Positions 1-9,833 of a stretch of DNA of 64,000 nucleotides are shown here, piece by piece. Within the stretch, counting starts at the first letter, position 1. Every line of letters starts with the position of its first letter. Source of the DNA: Rhizobium halophilum (lineage in GTDB: Bacteria > Pseudomonadota > Alphaproteobacteria > Rhizobiales > Rhizobiaceae); NCBI RefSeq assembly GCF_021648825.1, contig NZ_JAKJHS010000006.1, positions 124,001 through 188,000 on the forward strand, written 5' to 3'. Both the position numbers and the translations under genes were made by a program. The notes below the pieces were generated by a model. That model did not search any database. It was not told where the DNA came from and worked only from the letters and a program-made list of their open reading frames with translations.

Positions 1-1811
1 CCTACAACGCCGTTTTCGCCGAGCGCGAGAAGATGCTCAGGGAAATCGAGGAGGCCAAGACGGCGGCCGCCAATCAGCCTGCGCTTATTGCTTCTCTCGA
101 CCAGATGCGCGCCGCCGCCGATGCTTTCCACAAGGAGCTCAGCGAGCCGCAGATGGCAGCTGCCAAGACGAGCGAGGCACCCATTTCAGAAATCGTCGCG
201 ATTGGCACGACGGGCCAGTTGGACGCGTTCCGCCAAGCCGCGACCAAGATCAAGAGCGAGGTAACCGCGCTCACCGACGCCATGCAGGCACGCCAGGAAG
301 CTGCACAGTGGAACGTCATGATGGCGCTGCTGATCGGTGGCGCCGCGGCGGCCGTCTTTGCAACGGGCTTGGTCTGGGCATTGTCACGTGCCATCGTCAC
401 GCCCATCGTCGGCATGACCCAAGCCATGTCGCAGCTCGCCGGCGGGAATCATGACATCGAGGTCCCGGCGCTCGATCGCGGTGACGAGGTGGGCCACATG
501 GCCCAGGCGGTTGCGGTCTTCAAGGATGCGGCCATCGCGAAGCGCCGTCTCGAGCGCGATAGCGAAGCGGCCCGCACTGCGGCCGAACGCGAGCGCTCGA
601 GCAACGATGAACTGAAAGCACAAGAAGCAAAGCAGATAGAGTTTGCCGTCGACTCACTCGCCAAGGCTTTGGCAGGGCTCTCGAACGGTGATGTCGCATA
701 CCGCATTGAAGCACCGTTTGCGGGCAGTCTGGACCGCCTGCGCACGGACTTCAACGAAGCGGCCTCGAAGTTGCAGACTGCCCTTCAGTCAGTGGGTTCT
801 AATGCTGCCGCCATCAATGCCGGCGCCGATGAAATCCGTGTGGCCGCCGACAACCTCGCCCGCCGAACGGAACAGCAGGCGGCTTCGGTCGAACAGACGG
901 CCGCTGCCCTGGAGGAAGTCACGACCACCGTTAAGGATGCCGCCATGCGCGCCGAGGATGTTGGCAAGCGCGTCGAGCGAACCCGCGCCGGCGCTGAAAA
1001 ATCCGGTGACGTGGTCCGGCGCGCCGTGAGCGCAATGGGCGAAATCTCCAAGTCCTCCGGGGAGATCATCAAGATCATCAGCGTCATCGACGACATCGCC
1101 TTCCAGACCAACCTGCTGGCGCTCAATGCGGGCGTGGAAGCGGCGCGGGCCGGCGAGGCCGGTAAGGGTTTTGCAGTGGTCGCCCAGGAAGTGCGCGAAC
1201 TTGCCCAACGTTCCGCCAATGCAGCAAAGGAAATCAAGTCACTGATCACCACCTCGTCGGATCAGGTGGATTCGGGCGTGGCTCTCGTGGGGGAAACCGG
1301 CGAGGCGCTGGAAGCAATTGTTGGTGAGGTTCAGGAGATCAGCGAACACATCAAAGCGATCGTTATCTCTACCCGCGAACAATCGACGGGCCTTCAGGAA
1401 ATCAACCTAGCCGTCAACACAATGGATCAAGGCACGCAGCAGAACGCTGCCATGGTTGAACAGCAGACCGCGGCAAGCCGTTCGCTGGCCGGCGAGGCCG
1501 AAGCGCTAAACAGCCTGCTGCGTCAGTTTAATCTGGGTACGCAGCCGGCGAGCCGGACGCCCGCGCCCAAAGTTCAAAACACGGGATCTGCACCCAAGCC
1601 CGTTGCTCCTGCCTCGGTTGTCGCTCCGTCATCTGCGTCGGCGCCAAGATCCTCCGCAAGACCCGTTACGGCACGCGGCCCTGCGGCTGCGACGACGACC
1701 TCCCGTCCTGCCCCATCGCCGGCCAACGCTCTCCACGGCAAGCTGTCAGCCGCCTTCGGCAGCACCTCAGTCGCCGCAAAGCCGAGCGAGGACAACTGGG
1801 AAGAGTTCTGA
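1..1811 (+). CDS. Methyl-accepting chemotaxis protein (5' truncated by window edge)
   Basis: Chemoreceptor that signals to CheA/CheW at the inner membrane. The reading frame is open from base 3, ten codons before the first ATG at 33, so the N-terminus lies outside the window. Counting from that ATG, the end of a helical sensor domain (1-92) is followed by a membrane helix (about 94-118), HAMP (about 118-170), a second HAMP-like segment (about 203-245) and the cytoplasmic coiled coil. The conserved signalling tip is at about 353-400 ([13 protein letters not shown]... [13 protein letters not shown]). A Pro/Ala/Ser-rich tether leads to the C-terminal pentapeptide NWEEF, the type of motif that docks CheR/CheB. 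The ligand cannot be told because most of the sensor domain is missing. It converges on dxs across a shared hairpin terminator. Confidence 0.95.
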   Translation, partial: YNAVFAEREKMLREIEEAKTAAANQPALIASLDQMRAAADAFHKELSEPQMAAAKTSEAPISEIVAIGTTGQLDAFRQAATKIKSEVTALTDAMQARQEAAQWNVMMALLIGGAAAAVFATGLVWALSRAIVTPIVGMTQAMSQLAGGNHDIEVPALDRGDEVGHMAQAVAVFKDAAIAKRRLERDSEAARTAAERERSSNDELKAQEAKQIEFAVDSLAKALAGLSNGDVAYRIEAPFAGSLDRLRTDFNEAASKLQTALQSVGSNAAAINAGADEIRVAADNLARRTEQQAASVEQTAAALEEVTTTVKDAAMRAEDVGKRVERTRAGAEKSGDVVRRAVSAMGEISKSSGEIIKIISVIDDIAFQTNLLALNAGVEAARAGEAGKGFAVVAQEVRELAQRSANAAKEIKSLITTSSDQVDSGVALVGETGEALEAIVGEVQEISEHIKAIVISTREQSTGLQEINLAVNTMDQGTQQNAAMVEQQTAASRSLAGEAEALNSLLRQFNLGTQPASRTPAPKVQNTGSAPKPVAPASVVAPSSASAPRSSARPVTARGPAAATTTSRPAPSPANALHGKLSAAFGSTSVAAKPSEDNWEEF

Positions 1812-1829
1812 ACCTGATCTGCGAGGGAA

Positions 1830-1860
1830 ATGCAAAGGGCGGTTTAACCGCCCTTTGCAT
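1830..1860. terminator. Bidirectional hairpin terminator between the MCP gene and dxs
   Basis: A perfect inverted repeat with 15-base arms around a single central base (effective loop of about five). It sits 19 bases after the chemoreceptor stop and 13 bases from the dxs stop. The arms end in ATGCAAA/TTTGCAT, which gives a short T-rich tail in either direction, so it can serve both convergent genes. Confidence 0.85.
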
Positions 1861-1872
1861 TTGCGTTTGGTC

Positions 1873-3792
1873 TCATCCGGCGGCGCCTATACCAACCCGC
1901 TTGTGGCCGAGTGCGTTGAAGACAGTGGTGACGATCCCGGCGCGGTCGAGGCCGGCTTTGGCGTACATGGCGTCCGGGCTCGCCTGCTCCATCCAGACAT
2001 CCGGAAGAACCAGGGAGCGGATCTTCAGGCCGCTGTCCAGCAGACCTTCGGAGGCGAGGAAGTGTAGAACATGGGCGCCGAAGCCTCCGACAGAACCCTC
2101 TTCTATGGTGATCAGGATCTCGTGGTGGCGCGTCAACTGGCGGATCATCTCGTGGTCGAGCGGCTTAGCGAAGCGTGCATCGGCAACAGTGGTGGAAAGG
2201 CCCGCAGCATCCAGATCTTCGGCCGCGAGCAGACAGTCCTTCAGTCGGGTGCCAAAGCAGAGCAGCGCGACCTTTGAGCCCTCCTTGAGGATGCGCCCCT
2301 TGCCGATCTCCAGGATCTGCCCACGGCCCCGCATCTCCACGCCCACGCCTTCCCCACGCGGATAGCGGAAGGAAATCGGGCCCTCATCATAGGCCGCAGC
2401 GGTGCGCACCATGTGCTTGAGTTCTGCCTCGTCGGCGGCTGCCATCACCACCATACCCGGGAGGGCTGCGAGGAAGGTCGTGTCGAAGGAGCCGGCATGG
2501 GTCGGTCCGTCGGCGCCGACGAAACCGGCGCGGTCAATCGGGAAGCGCACCGGCAGCCCCTGGATCGCCACGTCGTGGACGACCTGGTCGTAGCCGCGTT
2601 GCAGGAAGGTCGAGTAGAGCGCGCAGAACGGCTTGTAGCCTTCGGTGGCAAGGCCTGCCGCGAAGGTGACAGCGTGCTGCTCGGCAATGCCGACATCGAA
2701 GGTGCGGGCCGGAAAGATCTCCGCCAGTTTGTCGATGCCCGTGCCGTTCGGCATGGCGGCGGTGATGCCGACGATCTTGTCGTCCAGCCGCGCTTCCTGC
2801 ACCAGTGCTTCGCCGAAGACGCTGGTATAGCTCGGCGCGTTCGGCTTCGCCTTGGCCTGGGTCCCGGTAATGACGTCGAATTTGTTGACGCCGTGGTACT
2901 TGTCGGCGGCGGCTTCCGCCGGCGGATAGCCCTTGCCCTTCTGGGTGCAGACATGAATCAGCACCGGGCCCCGGGCGTTGTCGCGCACGTTGCGCAGCAC
3001 CGGCAACAGGTGCTCGAACGAGTGCCCGTCGATGGGGCCAATATGGTAGAAGCCCATTTCCTCGAACATCGTGCCGCCCGTCACATAGCCGCGCGCATGC
3101 TCAACGGCCCGTGTGATGGCGCGGTCGACGCCTTTACCCAGATAGGCGGTCAACTTCTTGCCGATCTCACGCACGCCCATATAGGCACGGCCGGAAGCAA
3201 GCCGGGCCAGATAGGCGCTCATGGCTCCCGTCGGCGGCGCGATGGACATGTCGTTGTCGTTGAGGATGACGATCAGCCGCGCATCCAGCGCCCCGGCATT
3301 GTTCAACGCCTCATAGGCCATGCCGGCCGACATTGCGCCGTCGCCGATAACGGAGATCACGTTCCGCTTCGATCCGGAGAGACAGGAGGCCACGGCCATG
3401 CCCAGTCCGGCGGAGATCGACGTGGAGGAATGCGCGGCGCCGAAGGGGTCGTATTCGCTCTCGGCGCGTCTGGTGAACCCGGAGATCCCGTTCTCCTGAC
3501 GCAAGGTGCGGATGCGATCACGGCGTCCGGTCAGGATCTTGTGCGGATAGCACTGGTGCCCGACATCGAAGATCAGCCGGTCGTCTGGCGTGTTGAAGAC
3601 CTTGTGGATTGCGATCGTCAGTTCGACCACCCCAAGTCCCGCGCCAAGATGTCCGCCTGTCTTGGACACGGCATCGATCATCTCGTCCCGGACCTCGCGC
3701 GCAAGCCGCGGCAGATCCCGGTCCTGGATCATCCTGAGGTCTGCAGGAAACTTGACCGTGTCGAGCAGCGGCGTCTGGGGGAGGGATGTCAC
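1873..3792 (-). CDS. dxs: 1-deoxy-D-xylulose-5-phosphate synthase
   Basis: Condenses pyruvate and glyceraldehyde 3-phosphate in a TPP-dependent reaction, the first step of the MEP isoprenoid pathway; it also feeds thiamine and pyridoxal synthesis. Visible motifs are GHQCYPHK, the TPP/Mg motif GDGAMSAG with LNDNDMS downstream, and IAEQH with the catalytic Glu. A GTG at 3792 gives 639 residues starting [10 protein letters not shown], which fits the family, and has AGAAGG about 11 bases upstream. The in-frame ATG at 3840 adds 16 residues and lacks a Shine-Dalgarno sequence. The gene lies 90 bases downstream of the pirin gene on the same strand. The MEP enzyme ispH is also in this window, far away at 34853. 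Confidence 0.95.
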   Translation of the reverse strand: MTSLPQTPLLDTVKFPADLRMIQDRDLPRLAREVRDEMIDAVSKTGGHLGAGLGVVELTIAIHKVFNTPDDRLIFDVGHQCYPHKILTGRRDRIRTLRQENGISGFTRRAESEYDPFGAAHSSTSISAGLGMAVASCLSGSKRNVISVIGDGAMSAGMAYEALNNAGALDARLIVILNDNDMSIAPPTGAMSAYLARLASGRAYMGVREIGKKLTAYLGKGVDRAITRAVEHARGYVTGGTMFEEMGFYHIGPIDGHSFEHLLPVLRNVRDNARGPVLIHVCTQKGKGYPPAEAAADKYHGVNKFDVITGTQAKAKPNAPSYTSVFGEALVQEARLDDKIVGITAAMPNGTGIDKLAEIFPARTFDVGIAEQHAVTFAAGLATEGYKPFCALYSTFLQRGYDQVVHDVAIQGLPVRFPIDRAGFVGADGPTHAGSFDTTFLAALPGMVVMAAADEAELKHMVRTAAAYDEGPISFRYPRGEGVGVEMRGRGQILEIGKGRILKEGSKVALLCFGTRLKDCLLAAEDLDAAGLSTTVADARFAKPLDHEMIRQLTRHHEILITIEEGSVGGFGAHVLHFLASEGLLDSGLKIRSLVLPDVWMEQASPDAMYAKAGLDRAGIVTTVFNALGHKRVGIGAAG

Positions 3793-3882
3793 GAAGTCTG
3801 GCCTTCTCTGCTCTTTCGGAAGCGGATATCCCTTCAACATGAGGAGGAAAAGGGCTTTTTCAAGTGAGTGCCATAGCGGATT

Positions 3883-4806
3883 TCATGTCTGGGGCAAAGG
3901 CACAAACTCCTCTTCATCCCCCGGCACGATGTCGAAGCGGCCGGTGCGCCATTCCTCCTTCGCCTGGTCGATCCGCCCCTTTGAGGAAGAAACGAAATTC
4001 CACCAAATGTAGCGTCTTGAGTTGAGGGCGGCGCCGCCCACGAGCATGACATGACAGCCTTGTGATCCAGCGTACAAGGTTATCTCGTCACCCGGGCGGA
4101 AAACCAGCAATTGGTCCGTTGCAAAGCGATCTCCTGCAATCTCCAATTCTCCGGACAGAATATAGAGCGCCCGCTCCTCGTGATCTGCCGGAAAGGGGAA
4201 GGACTTCCCCGGCTCCAGTCGCAGATCAACGTAAAGTGTATCCGTGAAGCGCGGGACGGGAGAAGTCTCTCCGGCGAATGCTCCGATCACGACACGCCCG
4301 CTCGCCCCGCCGTCCTGGATGAGCGGCATGGAGGCTGCACCGGTATGAGAGAAGACCGGATCGATCTCCTCACGATCGTCTGGCAGCGCCAGCCAGGTTT
4401 GCAGCCCGGAAACCGAATGAGGATGGCCGCGCAGATTTTCCGGCGTCCGCTCAGAATGGACGATGCCGCGGCCGGCCGTCATCAGGTTGACGTCACCGGG
4501 TTTGATCACAAGTTCGGTCCCCAGGCTGTCGCGATGCTTGATCTCACCGTCGAACAGATAGGTCACGGTCGACAGGCCAATATGCGGATGGGGTTTGACG
4601 TCCAGTGCCTGGTCCGCGCGCAGGAGCGCTGGTCCCATTCGGTCAAAGAAGATGAATGGCCCGACCAGTCGCCGCTGCCGGGATGGGAGCGCACGGCGCA
4701 CGGAGAAGCCGCCAATGTCGCTTGAGCGCGGGATGATGAGGTTTTCGATCGCATCGCAGGCGAGTCTGTCGCCGGGATCAGGGTCTGTACCGGGGAAGAA
4801 GGACAT
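3883..4806 (-). CDS. Pirin family protein (bicupin)
   Basis: Member of the pirin family of iron-binding bicupins; some bacterial members have quercetin dioxygenase activity and others bind metabolic enzymes. The N-terminal cupin has the metal site HPHIG (His73, His75) and the paired GIVHSER (His117, Glu119), so all four expected ligands are present. The C-terminal cupin is recognisable by PADHEERALYILSGELEI. At 307 residues it is full length for the family. The gene lies between the DUF1850/TRAP genes and dxs, all on the same strand. The substrate is not predictable from sequence. Confidence 0.9.
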   Translation of the reverse strand: MSFFPGTDPDPGDRLACDAIENLIIPRSSDIGGFSVRRALPSRQRRLVGPFIFFDRMGPALLRADQALDVKPHPHIGLSTVTYLFDGEIKHRDSLGTELVIKPGDVNLMTAGRGIVHSERTPENLRGHPHSVSGLQTWLALPDDREEIDPVFSHTGAASMPLIQDGGASGRVVIGAFAGETSPVPRFTDTLYVDLRLEPGKSFPFPADHEERALYILSGELEIAGDRFATDQLLVFRPGDEITLYAGSQGCHVMLVGGAALNSRRYIWWNFVSSSKGRIDQAKEEWRTGRFDIVPGDEEEFVPLPQT

Positions 4807-4884
4807 TGCGCTCTCCTGTTTTCCCCGAAGGTAACCTTCGTTGCGAGACCCGCCAAGCAGCCGGAGTGGTAACAGTGCGTTTCG

Positions 4885-5250
4885 TCAGGGCTCCTCGCAG
4901 CGGCTCAGGACCGCAGCATCGCCGGCCTCCACCCCGAGGTCGAGGCAGCCGCCGGCGTGGCAAAGGCGCCAGGCGCTTGGAGTCAGGCCCGAGGCTGCAA
5001 GGCGAATGCTAGGCTGCGGGGGCAGGGTTGGGGCCCAGACCCACCAGCCGGCCTTCAGCACCGCATCCTCGCCCGGCTCCATGCCCGCGCCCGAACCTTT
5101 CACCGCAGCTTCCGTAAGTTGCATCCCGGCAGGTGTTACCGCCCAGGCCTCGCGCCATTCCGTCTTCTGTACCGAATGGGTCCAGGAGAGGGTGAAGACC
5201 GAGGCGGCAAGCATCATCATCTTGCCCCCGGCGAGGATGCAGAGGCTCAT
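4885..5250 (-). CDS. DUF1850 domain protein, partner of TAXI-TRAP permease
   Basis: A 121-residue protein with a hydrophobic N-terminus and the DUF1850 hallmark FTLSWTHSVQKTEWREAW at about residues 19-36. DUF1850 proteins are usually encoded beside TAXI-type TRAP transporters, but their role is unknown. I place the start at the ATG at 5250 because it overlaps the permease stop as ATGA (4 bases), the usual signature of translational coupling. Longer in-frame extensions upstream lie inside the permease gene and read as arginine-rich nonsense. The predicted N-terminal segment suggests export or membrane anchoring. Confidence 0.8.
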   Translation of the reverse strand: MSLCILAGGKMMMLAASVFTLSWTHSVQKTEWREAWAVTPAGMQLTEAAVKGSGAGMEPGEDAVLKAGWWVWAPTLPPQPSIRLAASGLTPSAWRLCHAGGCLDLGVEAGDAAVLSRCEEP

Positions 5251-7361
5251 GACGTGGTCGCAGGAATCTGACCTCTGCGGCGCGACCGGAACCCGTGCTG
5301 TGCGACAAAGATGATGCCGAGAGCCCAGCCGATCTCGTCCGTCAGCGGAAGGGCGATGATGGTGCAGGCGCCCGCAGCAAACGCCAGCACCCGTTCCCAA
5401 AGTGCCAGCCGCGCAAACAGGAAACCAACCACGGCCGCGCCGCCGAGGGCGATGCCGAAGCACGCCTTTGTGACGACATACGCGACCTCCACCGGGTAAC
5501 CGTAAGCGGCGGCGATGGGACCCGCGTCTTGCAGCATCAGGGCTGGGGTATAAACCGCCATGAACGGCACGATGAAGCCTGCGACCGCCAGTTTCGTCGC
5601 CTGAAGAGATATCTTCAGGCCGGACGTCTTCGCCATTGGTGCTGCTGCAAAGCAGGCCAGCGCGACTGGCGGCGTAAGGTCCGCCATGATGCCGAAATAG
5701 AAGACGAACATGTGGCTGACGAGGAGCGGTACGCCAAGCTCCAGCAGGGCAGGGCCAGCAAGCGAGGACGTGATGATGTAATTGGGGATCGTCGGAATGC
5801 CCATGCCGAGGATGAGGCAGGTGATCATCGTCAGGATGAGCGAAAGGAACAGGCTGTCCTCGCCCACCCGGATGATGAAGCCGATAAAGGTCGACGCGAT
5901 GCCGGTCAGGGTCAACGTTCCGATGACGATGCCGACGATGGCACAGGCAATGCCGACGGGCAGCGCGTTCTTGGCGCCTTCGGCCAGAGCATCACGACAG
6001 ATTCCGAGGGTTTCCCGGCCGCCATTGACGAAGAGGCAGGCCGCCATCAGCGCCAGGATGACCAGCACTAGGAAGTTGACGCCAAACTCGAGGAAGGATG
6101 CGGCAGCAAGTCCCACCGCTAGCCAGAACACCAGCCTGAATACGAAAGGCCCGATGGAGGCCGCCAGCGGCATGCCGAGGATCAACACCACCACGAGCGC
6201 CAGCCCCATCGTGCCTGCGAAAATCGGCGTATAACCGGCAAACAGCAGGTAGACGAGGACCGCAAGCGGGAGAACGAGCGGCCAATGCTGTTTCACCGCA
6301 AGCCAGGGGTTGGGCAGTTCCGCCTTGTTCATGCCTCGCAAGCCCGCCTTGCCGGCTTCCAGGTATACCGTCCAGAAGCAGACCCCGAAATACAGGATGG
6401 CCGGAATGAGCGCCGCCTTGACGATCTCCGCGTACGGAAGGTTTAGTGTTTCGGCCATGATGAACGCAACAGCGCCCATCACCGGGGGCATGATCTGCCC
6501 GCCCATGGAGGAGGTCGCCTCCACGCCGCCGGCAAACGCCGATCGGAAGCCGAATCGTTTCATCAGCGGGATCGTGAACTGCCCACTGGCGACGACATTG
6601 GCAACGCCTGACCCTGAGATGGTGCCCATCAGCGCTGACGACATGACACAGACTTGTGCAGGGCCGCCACGCCACCCGCCGACGAGCCCGAGTGCGAAGT
6701 CGTTGAACAGCGCCAGCATCCCGGCCCGCTCAAGGAAGGCGGCGAAGACTACGAAGATGAAGATATAAGCTGCGGAAACATAGATCGGCGTCCCATAGAT
6801 GCCTTCGGTGCCGAAGCCGAAATGCTCGATGATCAGCTCGAAATCGTAACCGCGATGGATGAAGGGCGGCGGAAAATACTGGCCGAAGAAGCAGTAGGCG
6901 AGGAAGATGGCGGCAATGATCGTCAGCGGCAGGCCCATCAGGCGCCGGGCGCCCTCGAACACGAGCACGATCATCACCGTCGCGACCGTCAGGTCGAGGG
7001 GCGTATGGAAGCCGCTGCGCAGGATGAGGTCGTTATAGAAGATCCAGTTGTAGACGCCGGTGAGCAAGCCGATCACACCAAGCGACCAGAACCAGATCTT
7101 GCCGGCTGTGGTCTTGGCGACAAGGTTGGCGAACAGGGCGAAGCCGAGGAGCAGGAGGAAGCCGACGTGCATTGCCCGGACGACCTGGCTCGGCAGCGTA
7201 CCGTAGGCGGCGGTCCATAGCTGAAATAGCGAAAAGCTGAAGGCAATCCAGAAGGCGATCTTCCCGCTGAGGCCGTCGCCGAAACCGGCCGGCAACCCCT
7301 CGATAGCCTCTTCCGCCGAATGTGGCGCTGGCTTGCTTTCCACTGCTGCAAGATCGGTCAT
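5247..7361 (-). CDS. TRAP transporter fused permease (4TM/12TM, TAXI type)
   Basis: Inner-membrane permease of a TRAP transporter, which imports organic acids or similar solutes with an ion gradient and a periplasmic binding protein. At 704 residues it joins the small (DctQ-like) and large (DctM-like) subunits, as is usual for the TAXI class. Many hydrophobic helices are visible. The large-subunit core has the typical GTISGSGVANVVASGQFTIP and GIPTIPNYI stretches, followed by GVPLLVSHMFVFYFGIMADLTPPVALA. It lies downstream of the binding-protein gene across an 80-base gap that holds a hairpin, and overlaps the DUF1850 gene by 4 bases. The substrate is unknown; many TAXI systems are assigned to C4-dicarboxylates or glutamate-like solutes without proof. 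Confidence 0.92.
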   Translation of the reverse strand: MTDLAAVESKPAPHSAEEAIEGLPAGFGDGLSGKIAFWIAFSFSLFQLWTAAYGTLPSQVVRAMHVGFLLLLGFALFANLVAKTTAGKIWFWSLGVIGLLTGVYNWIFYNDLILRSGFHTPLDLTVATVMIVLVFEGARRLMGLPLTIIAAIFLAYCFFGQYFPPPFIHRGYDFELIIEHFGFGTEGIYGTPIYVSAAYIFIFVVFAAFLERAGMLALFNDFALGLVGGWRGGPAQVCVMSSALMGTISGSGVANVVASGQFTIPLMKRFGFRSAFAGGVEATSSMGGQIMPPVMGAVAFIMAETLNLPYAEIVKAALIPAILYFGVCFWTVYLEAGKAGLRGMNKAELPNPWLAVKQHWPLVLPLAVLVYLLFAGYTPIFAGTMGLALVVVLILGMPLAASIGPFVFRLVFWLAVGLAAASFLEFGVNFLVLVILALMAACLFVNGGRETLGICRDALAEGAKNALPVGIACAIVGIVIGTLTLTGIASTFIGFIIRVGEDSLFLSLILTMITCLILGMGIPTIPNYIITSSLAGPALLELGVPLLVSHMFVFYFGIMADLTPPVALACFAAAPMAKTSGLKISLQATKLAVAGFIVPFMAVYTPALMLQDAGPIAAAYGYPVEVAYVVTKACFGIALGGAAVVGFLFARLALWERVLAFAAGACTIIALPLTDEIGWALGIIFVAQHGFRSRRRGQIPATTS

Positions 7362-7383
7362 CCGTCCCTCGAAACCATAACCA

Positions 7384-7423
7384 CAAAAACAAGTCCCCGC
7401 GGCAACGTTCGCGGCCGCGGGGA
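7384..7423 (-). terminator. Terminator-like hairpin between TRAP binding protein and permease genes
   Basis: On the minus strand a G+C-rich stem with 9-base arms (TCCCCGCGG/CCGCGGGGA, 12-base loop) begins 18 bases after the binding-protein stop and is followed by a T-rich run (CTTGTTTTTG). It resembles an intrinsic terminator or 3'-stabilising hairpin inside the operon. Partial termination here would give more binding protein than permease. Confidence 0.6.
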
Positions 7424-7441
7424 GATGAGCGCGAGGCGCGC

Positions 7442-8395
7442 TTACTGCATGAGGCCAGCTTCCTTGTAGTAGCGCTCTGCACCCGGATGCAGCGGAACGG
7501 GCATGCCATCAAGCGCCTTCTTCGGGTCGATCGCCTTCGCCGCGGCATGCGATGCAGCCAAGCGGTCGAGGTTTTCAAAGAGGAGCTTCGTCATCTGGTA
7601 AGCCGTTTCTTCCGAAACGCCTTCGTGCGTGATGAGGAAGTTCCCAACCGCGGCTGTCGGGACATCTTCCGACTGACCATCATAGGTGCCCGCCGGGATC
7701 GTGACAGGAATGTAGGGCGAGCCAATCTTCTCCACGTCCGCGGCCGGAACGGCCACGACGTTGATGGGAAGCGAGGTCGCCAGATCGCGGATGGAGGCGA
7801 CACCGAGCCCGGCTGACTGAAGCGTTGCATCCAACTGACGGTTTTTCATCAGTTCTACAGATTCGGCAAATGGAAGATATTCCGTCTTGCCAAGATCTTC
7901 GTAAGACATTCCGGCGGCTTCGAAGATTGCGCGGGCGTTGAGTTCGGTTCCCGATTTGGGAGCGCCGACCGACAGGCTCTTGCCTTTCAGGTCTGCCAGC
8001 GACTTGATGCCTGAATCCTGGCTTGCCACGATCTGGATGTAGTTAGGGTAGATGCCGGCGATCCCGCGCAGCTTATCCAGCTTGCCTGGAAAACCTGCTT
8101 CTGTGTTTCCTTCCCATGCCATCTGCACGGAGTCGCCGAGCGAGAATCCGATCTCGCCGCGACCAGCCTGAAGAAGGTTCAGGTTCTCCACGGAGGCCTT
8201 TGTAGCCTGCACCTGCGTGCGGGCGCCTTCGATCTTTTCGCCGTAGATCTCCGACAGCGCGACGCCGAGCGGATAATAGACACCGGACGTGCCGCCCGTC
8301 AGCACGTTGATGAATTCCTGCGCCTTCGTGGCGGTTGCGGCAAAAGTTGCCGAAACCGCCAGCGTCGCTGCAAGCATGAGGTTGATTGATTTCAC
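7442..8395 (-). CDS. TAXI family TRAP transporter solute-binding protein
   Basis: Periplasmic binding protein of the TAXI class, which captures the solute for the TRAP permease. The start chosen is the GTG at 8395, preceded by a strong GGGAGG six bases away; it gives a basic N-terminus, a hydrophobic core and a signal-peptidase site near ATATKAQ (about residue 25). The mature protein opens with FINVLTGGTSGVYYPLGVALSE, the fold signature of this family. Length is 317 residues. The upstream ATG at 8416 would add seven residues with no ribosome-binding site. It is the first gene of the TRAP group, about 125 bases downstream of xseB. Confidence 0.92.
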   Translation of the reverse strand: MKSINLMLAATLAVSATFAATATKAQEFINVLTGGTSGVYYPLGVALSEIYGEKIEGARTQVQATKASVENLNLLQAGRGEIGFSLGDSVQMAWEGNTEAGFPGKLDKLRGIAGIYPNYIQIVASQDSGIKSLADLKGKSLSVGAPKSGTELNARAIFEAAGMSYEDLGKTEYLPFAESVELMKNRQLDATLQSAGLGVASIRDLATSLPINVVAVPAADVEKIGSPYIPVTIPAGTYDGQSEDVPTAAVGNFLITHEGVSEETAYQMTKLLFENLDRLAASHAAAKAIDPKKALDGMPVPLHPGAERYYKEAGLMQ

Positions 8396-8412
8396 GATTT
8401 TTCCTCCCAAAA

Positions 8413-8426
8413 CCATTGTTCAATGG
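8413..8426. promoter_or_regulatory. Short dyad upstream of the TRAP binding-protein gene
   Basis: CCATTG-TT-CAATGG, a perfect 6-base dyad, lies just before the ribosome-binding site of the TAXI binding-protein gene. It could be an operator half-site pair or a 5'-UTR hairpin. No regulator gene sits beside the transporter, so the assignment is tentative. Confidence 0.3.
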
Positions 8427-8519
8427 CGCTATCATGGGGAGGCGGCCCGGCGCCGTCAATCGGTTTGTGGTCGGGAAGCCGGCACATCTACGGTGATGTC
8501 GCGGATGGCTCGCTCCGGC

Positions 8520-8774
8520 CTATCCGTTGTCGAGCGGCTCGACGCCCTGCGGTCGTCCCGAGCGGTCGAGACGGATCTTCTCGATGCGGTTCTCGGCAGC
8601 CGTCAGCAGCTTCTCGCAATGCTTCTTCAGGGCTTCGCCGCGCTCGTAGATGGCAATCGATTCGTCCAGCGCCACGTCTCCGCGCTCCAGCCGAGCGACG
8701 ATGCTCTCCAGTTCCGCCACGGCCTTCTCGAAGGTGTAGCCGCTGACATCAATGGTTTCGCCGCTCTCGGTCAT
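8520..8774 (-). CDS. xseB: Exodeoxyribonuclease VII small subunit
   Basis: Small subunit of exonuclease VII, which degrades single-stranded DNA with the XseA large subunit; xseA is not in this window. The 84-residue protein carries the family core [21 protein letters not shown] with [19 protein letters not shown] after it, and ends [19 protein letters not shown], close to rhizobial XseB. The start at 8774 is supported by GAAGGG six bases upstream, which overlaps the last codons of the preceding deacylase gene; the two genes are 2 bases apart, so they are probably co-translated. An ATG at 8798 would lie inside the neighbour. Confidence 0.93.
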   Translation of the reverse strand: MTESGETIDVSGYTFEKAVAELESIVARLERGDVALDESIAIYERGEALKKHCEKLLTAAENRIEKIRLDRSGRPQGVEPLDNG

Positions 8775-8776
8775 CT

Positions 8777-9709
8777 TCAGCCCTTCATCAGTCTGCAAAT
8801 ATGCAATCCCGCCGATTCGGCGAGGCCCTCCAGATCATACCCGCCCTCCAGAAGGCTGATAAGCCTGTTGCCGGAATACTTCCCGGCGATCTCCATCAAA
8901 CGGCCGGTCGCCCAGTCGAAATCGTCACCGACAAGGTTGATCTGCGCCAGCGGGTCACGATGATGGGCATCGAAGCCCGCCGAAATGATCAGGAAGTCGG
9001 GACGGAAATCCTCCAGCGCCGGCAGCACGCGCGTCTTAAAGGCATCGCGAAAATGCTCACTGGCGGAGTTCGCCTCCAGCGGTGCATTGACGATGTTGTT
9101 CTTCGCACCCGTCTCGTCGCGTGCGCCGGTCCAGGGGTAGAGCGGCATCTGGTGCGTGGAGCAGAAAAGCACCGAGGGATCGTCCCAGAAGATGTCCTGC
9201 GTGCCGTTGCCGTGATGCACATCCCAGTCGACGATCGCGACGCGCTCGACACCATAGGTCTTTTGCGCGTGGCGGGCGGCAATCGCGGCGTTGTTGAACA
9301 GGCAGAAGCCCATTGCCTTGGACTTTTCCGCATGGTGCCCCGGGGGGCGTGCCGCGACGAAGACGTTGTCGGCCTCTCCGGTGAAGACGTCATCGACGGC
9401 TGCCATGGCCGCGCCTACACCGGTCAGCGCCACCTGCAGGCTCTTTAGCCCGACATAAGTGTCAGCCTCGATCTGGTGTATCTCGTCCTCTTCCGGGATT
9501 TCGCGCATCACCGAGCGCAGGTGTTCCTCCGGATGGGCCAGCAACACCGCATCCTCGTTAGCCTGCGGCGCCATTTTTCGGTTCAGCTTGTCGAAATTTG
9601 GGTGCTGCAGTGCGATCGCCAGCGACCGGAGGCGGTCCGCCCGCTCGGGGTGCCCCTCCGGGGTCCGATGCTCAAGGAAGATGTCGTGTTCGTAAAGGCG
9701 GGTGGACAT
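8777..9709 (-). CDS. Histone deacetylase-family (HDAC-like) amidohydrolase
   Basis: Zinc-dependent amidohydrolase of the arginase/deacetylase fold; bacterial members deacetylate polyamines, acetoin-pathway or other small acetylated substrates. Key residues are visible: RPPGHHA (His125, His126), DWDVHHGNG with zinc ligands Asp163 and His165, [10 protein letters not shown] with Asp247, and a catalytic Tyr in [11 protein letters not shown] near the C-terminus. At 310 residues it is complete. It is the first gene of the leftward group and is followed by xseB after 2 bases. The physiological substrate cannot be fixed from sequence. Confidence 0.92.
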   Translation of the reverse strand: MSTRLYEHDIFLEHRTPEGHPERADRLRSLAIALQHPNFDKLNRKMAPQANEDAVLLAHPEEHLRSVMREIPEEDEIHQIEADTYVGLKSLQVALTGVGAAMAAVDDVFTGEADNVFVAARPPGHHAEKSKAMGFCLFNNAAIAARHAQKTYGVERVAIVDWDVHHGNGTQDIFWDDPSVLFCSTHQMPLYPWTGARDETGAKNNIVNAPLEANSASEHFRDAFKTRVLPALEDFRPDFLIISAGFDAHHRDPLAQINLVGDDFDWATGRLMEIAGKYSGNRLISLLEGGYDLEGLAESAGLHICRLMKG

Positions 9710-9833
9710 CGGCGGCGTCTCCGGTTTGCCACGACATGGCGCAGAAGGCTTTGCTTTTCAAGCTGTCGCGGCCGTCGCGCTTGTGGAGGCGAAAGGAATG
9801 CGCTTACATGAACAAGGGTGTGCTGGAGGTAGC

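Noticed and set aside
2413-3867. 484-codon plus-strand frame opposite dxs
   Set aside because: Shadow frame; composition is Arg/Gly/His-rich with no family motif, and dxs motifs are intact on the other strand.
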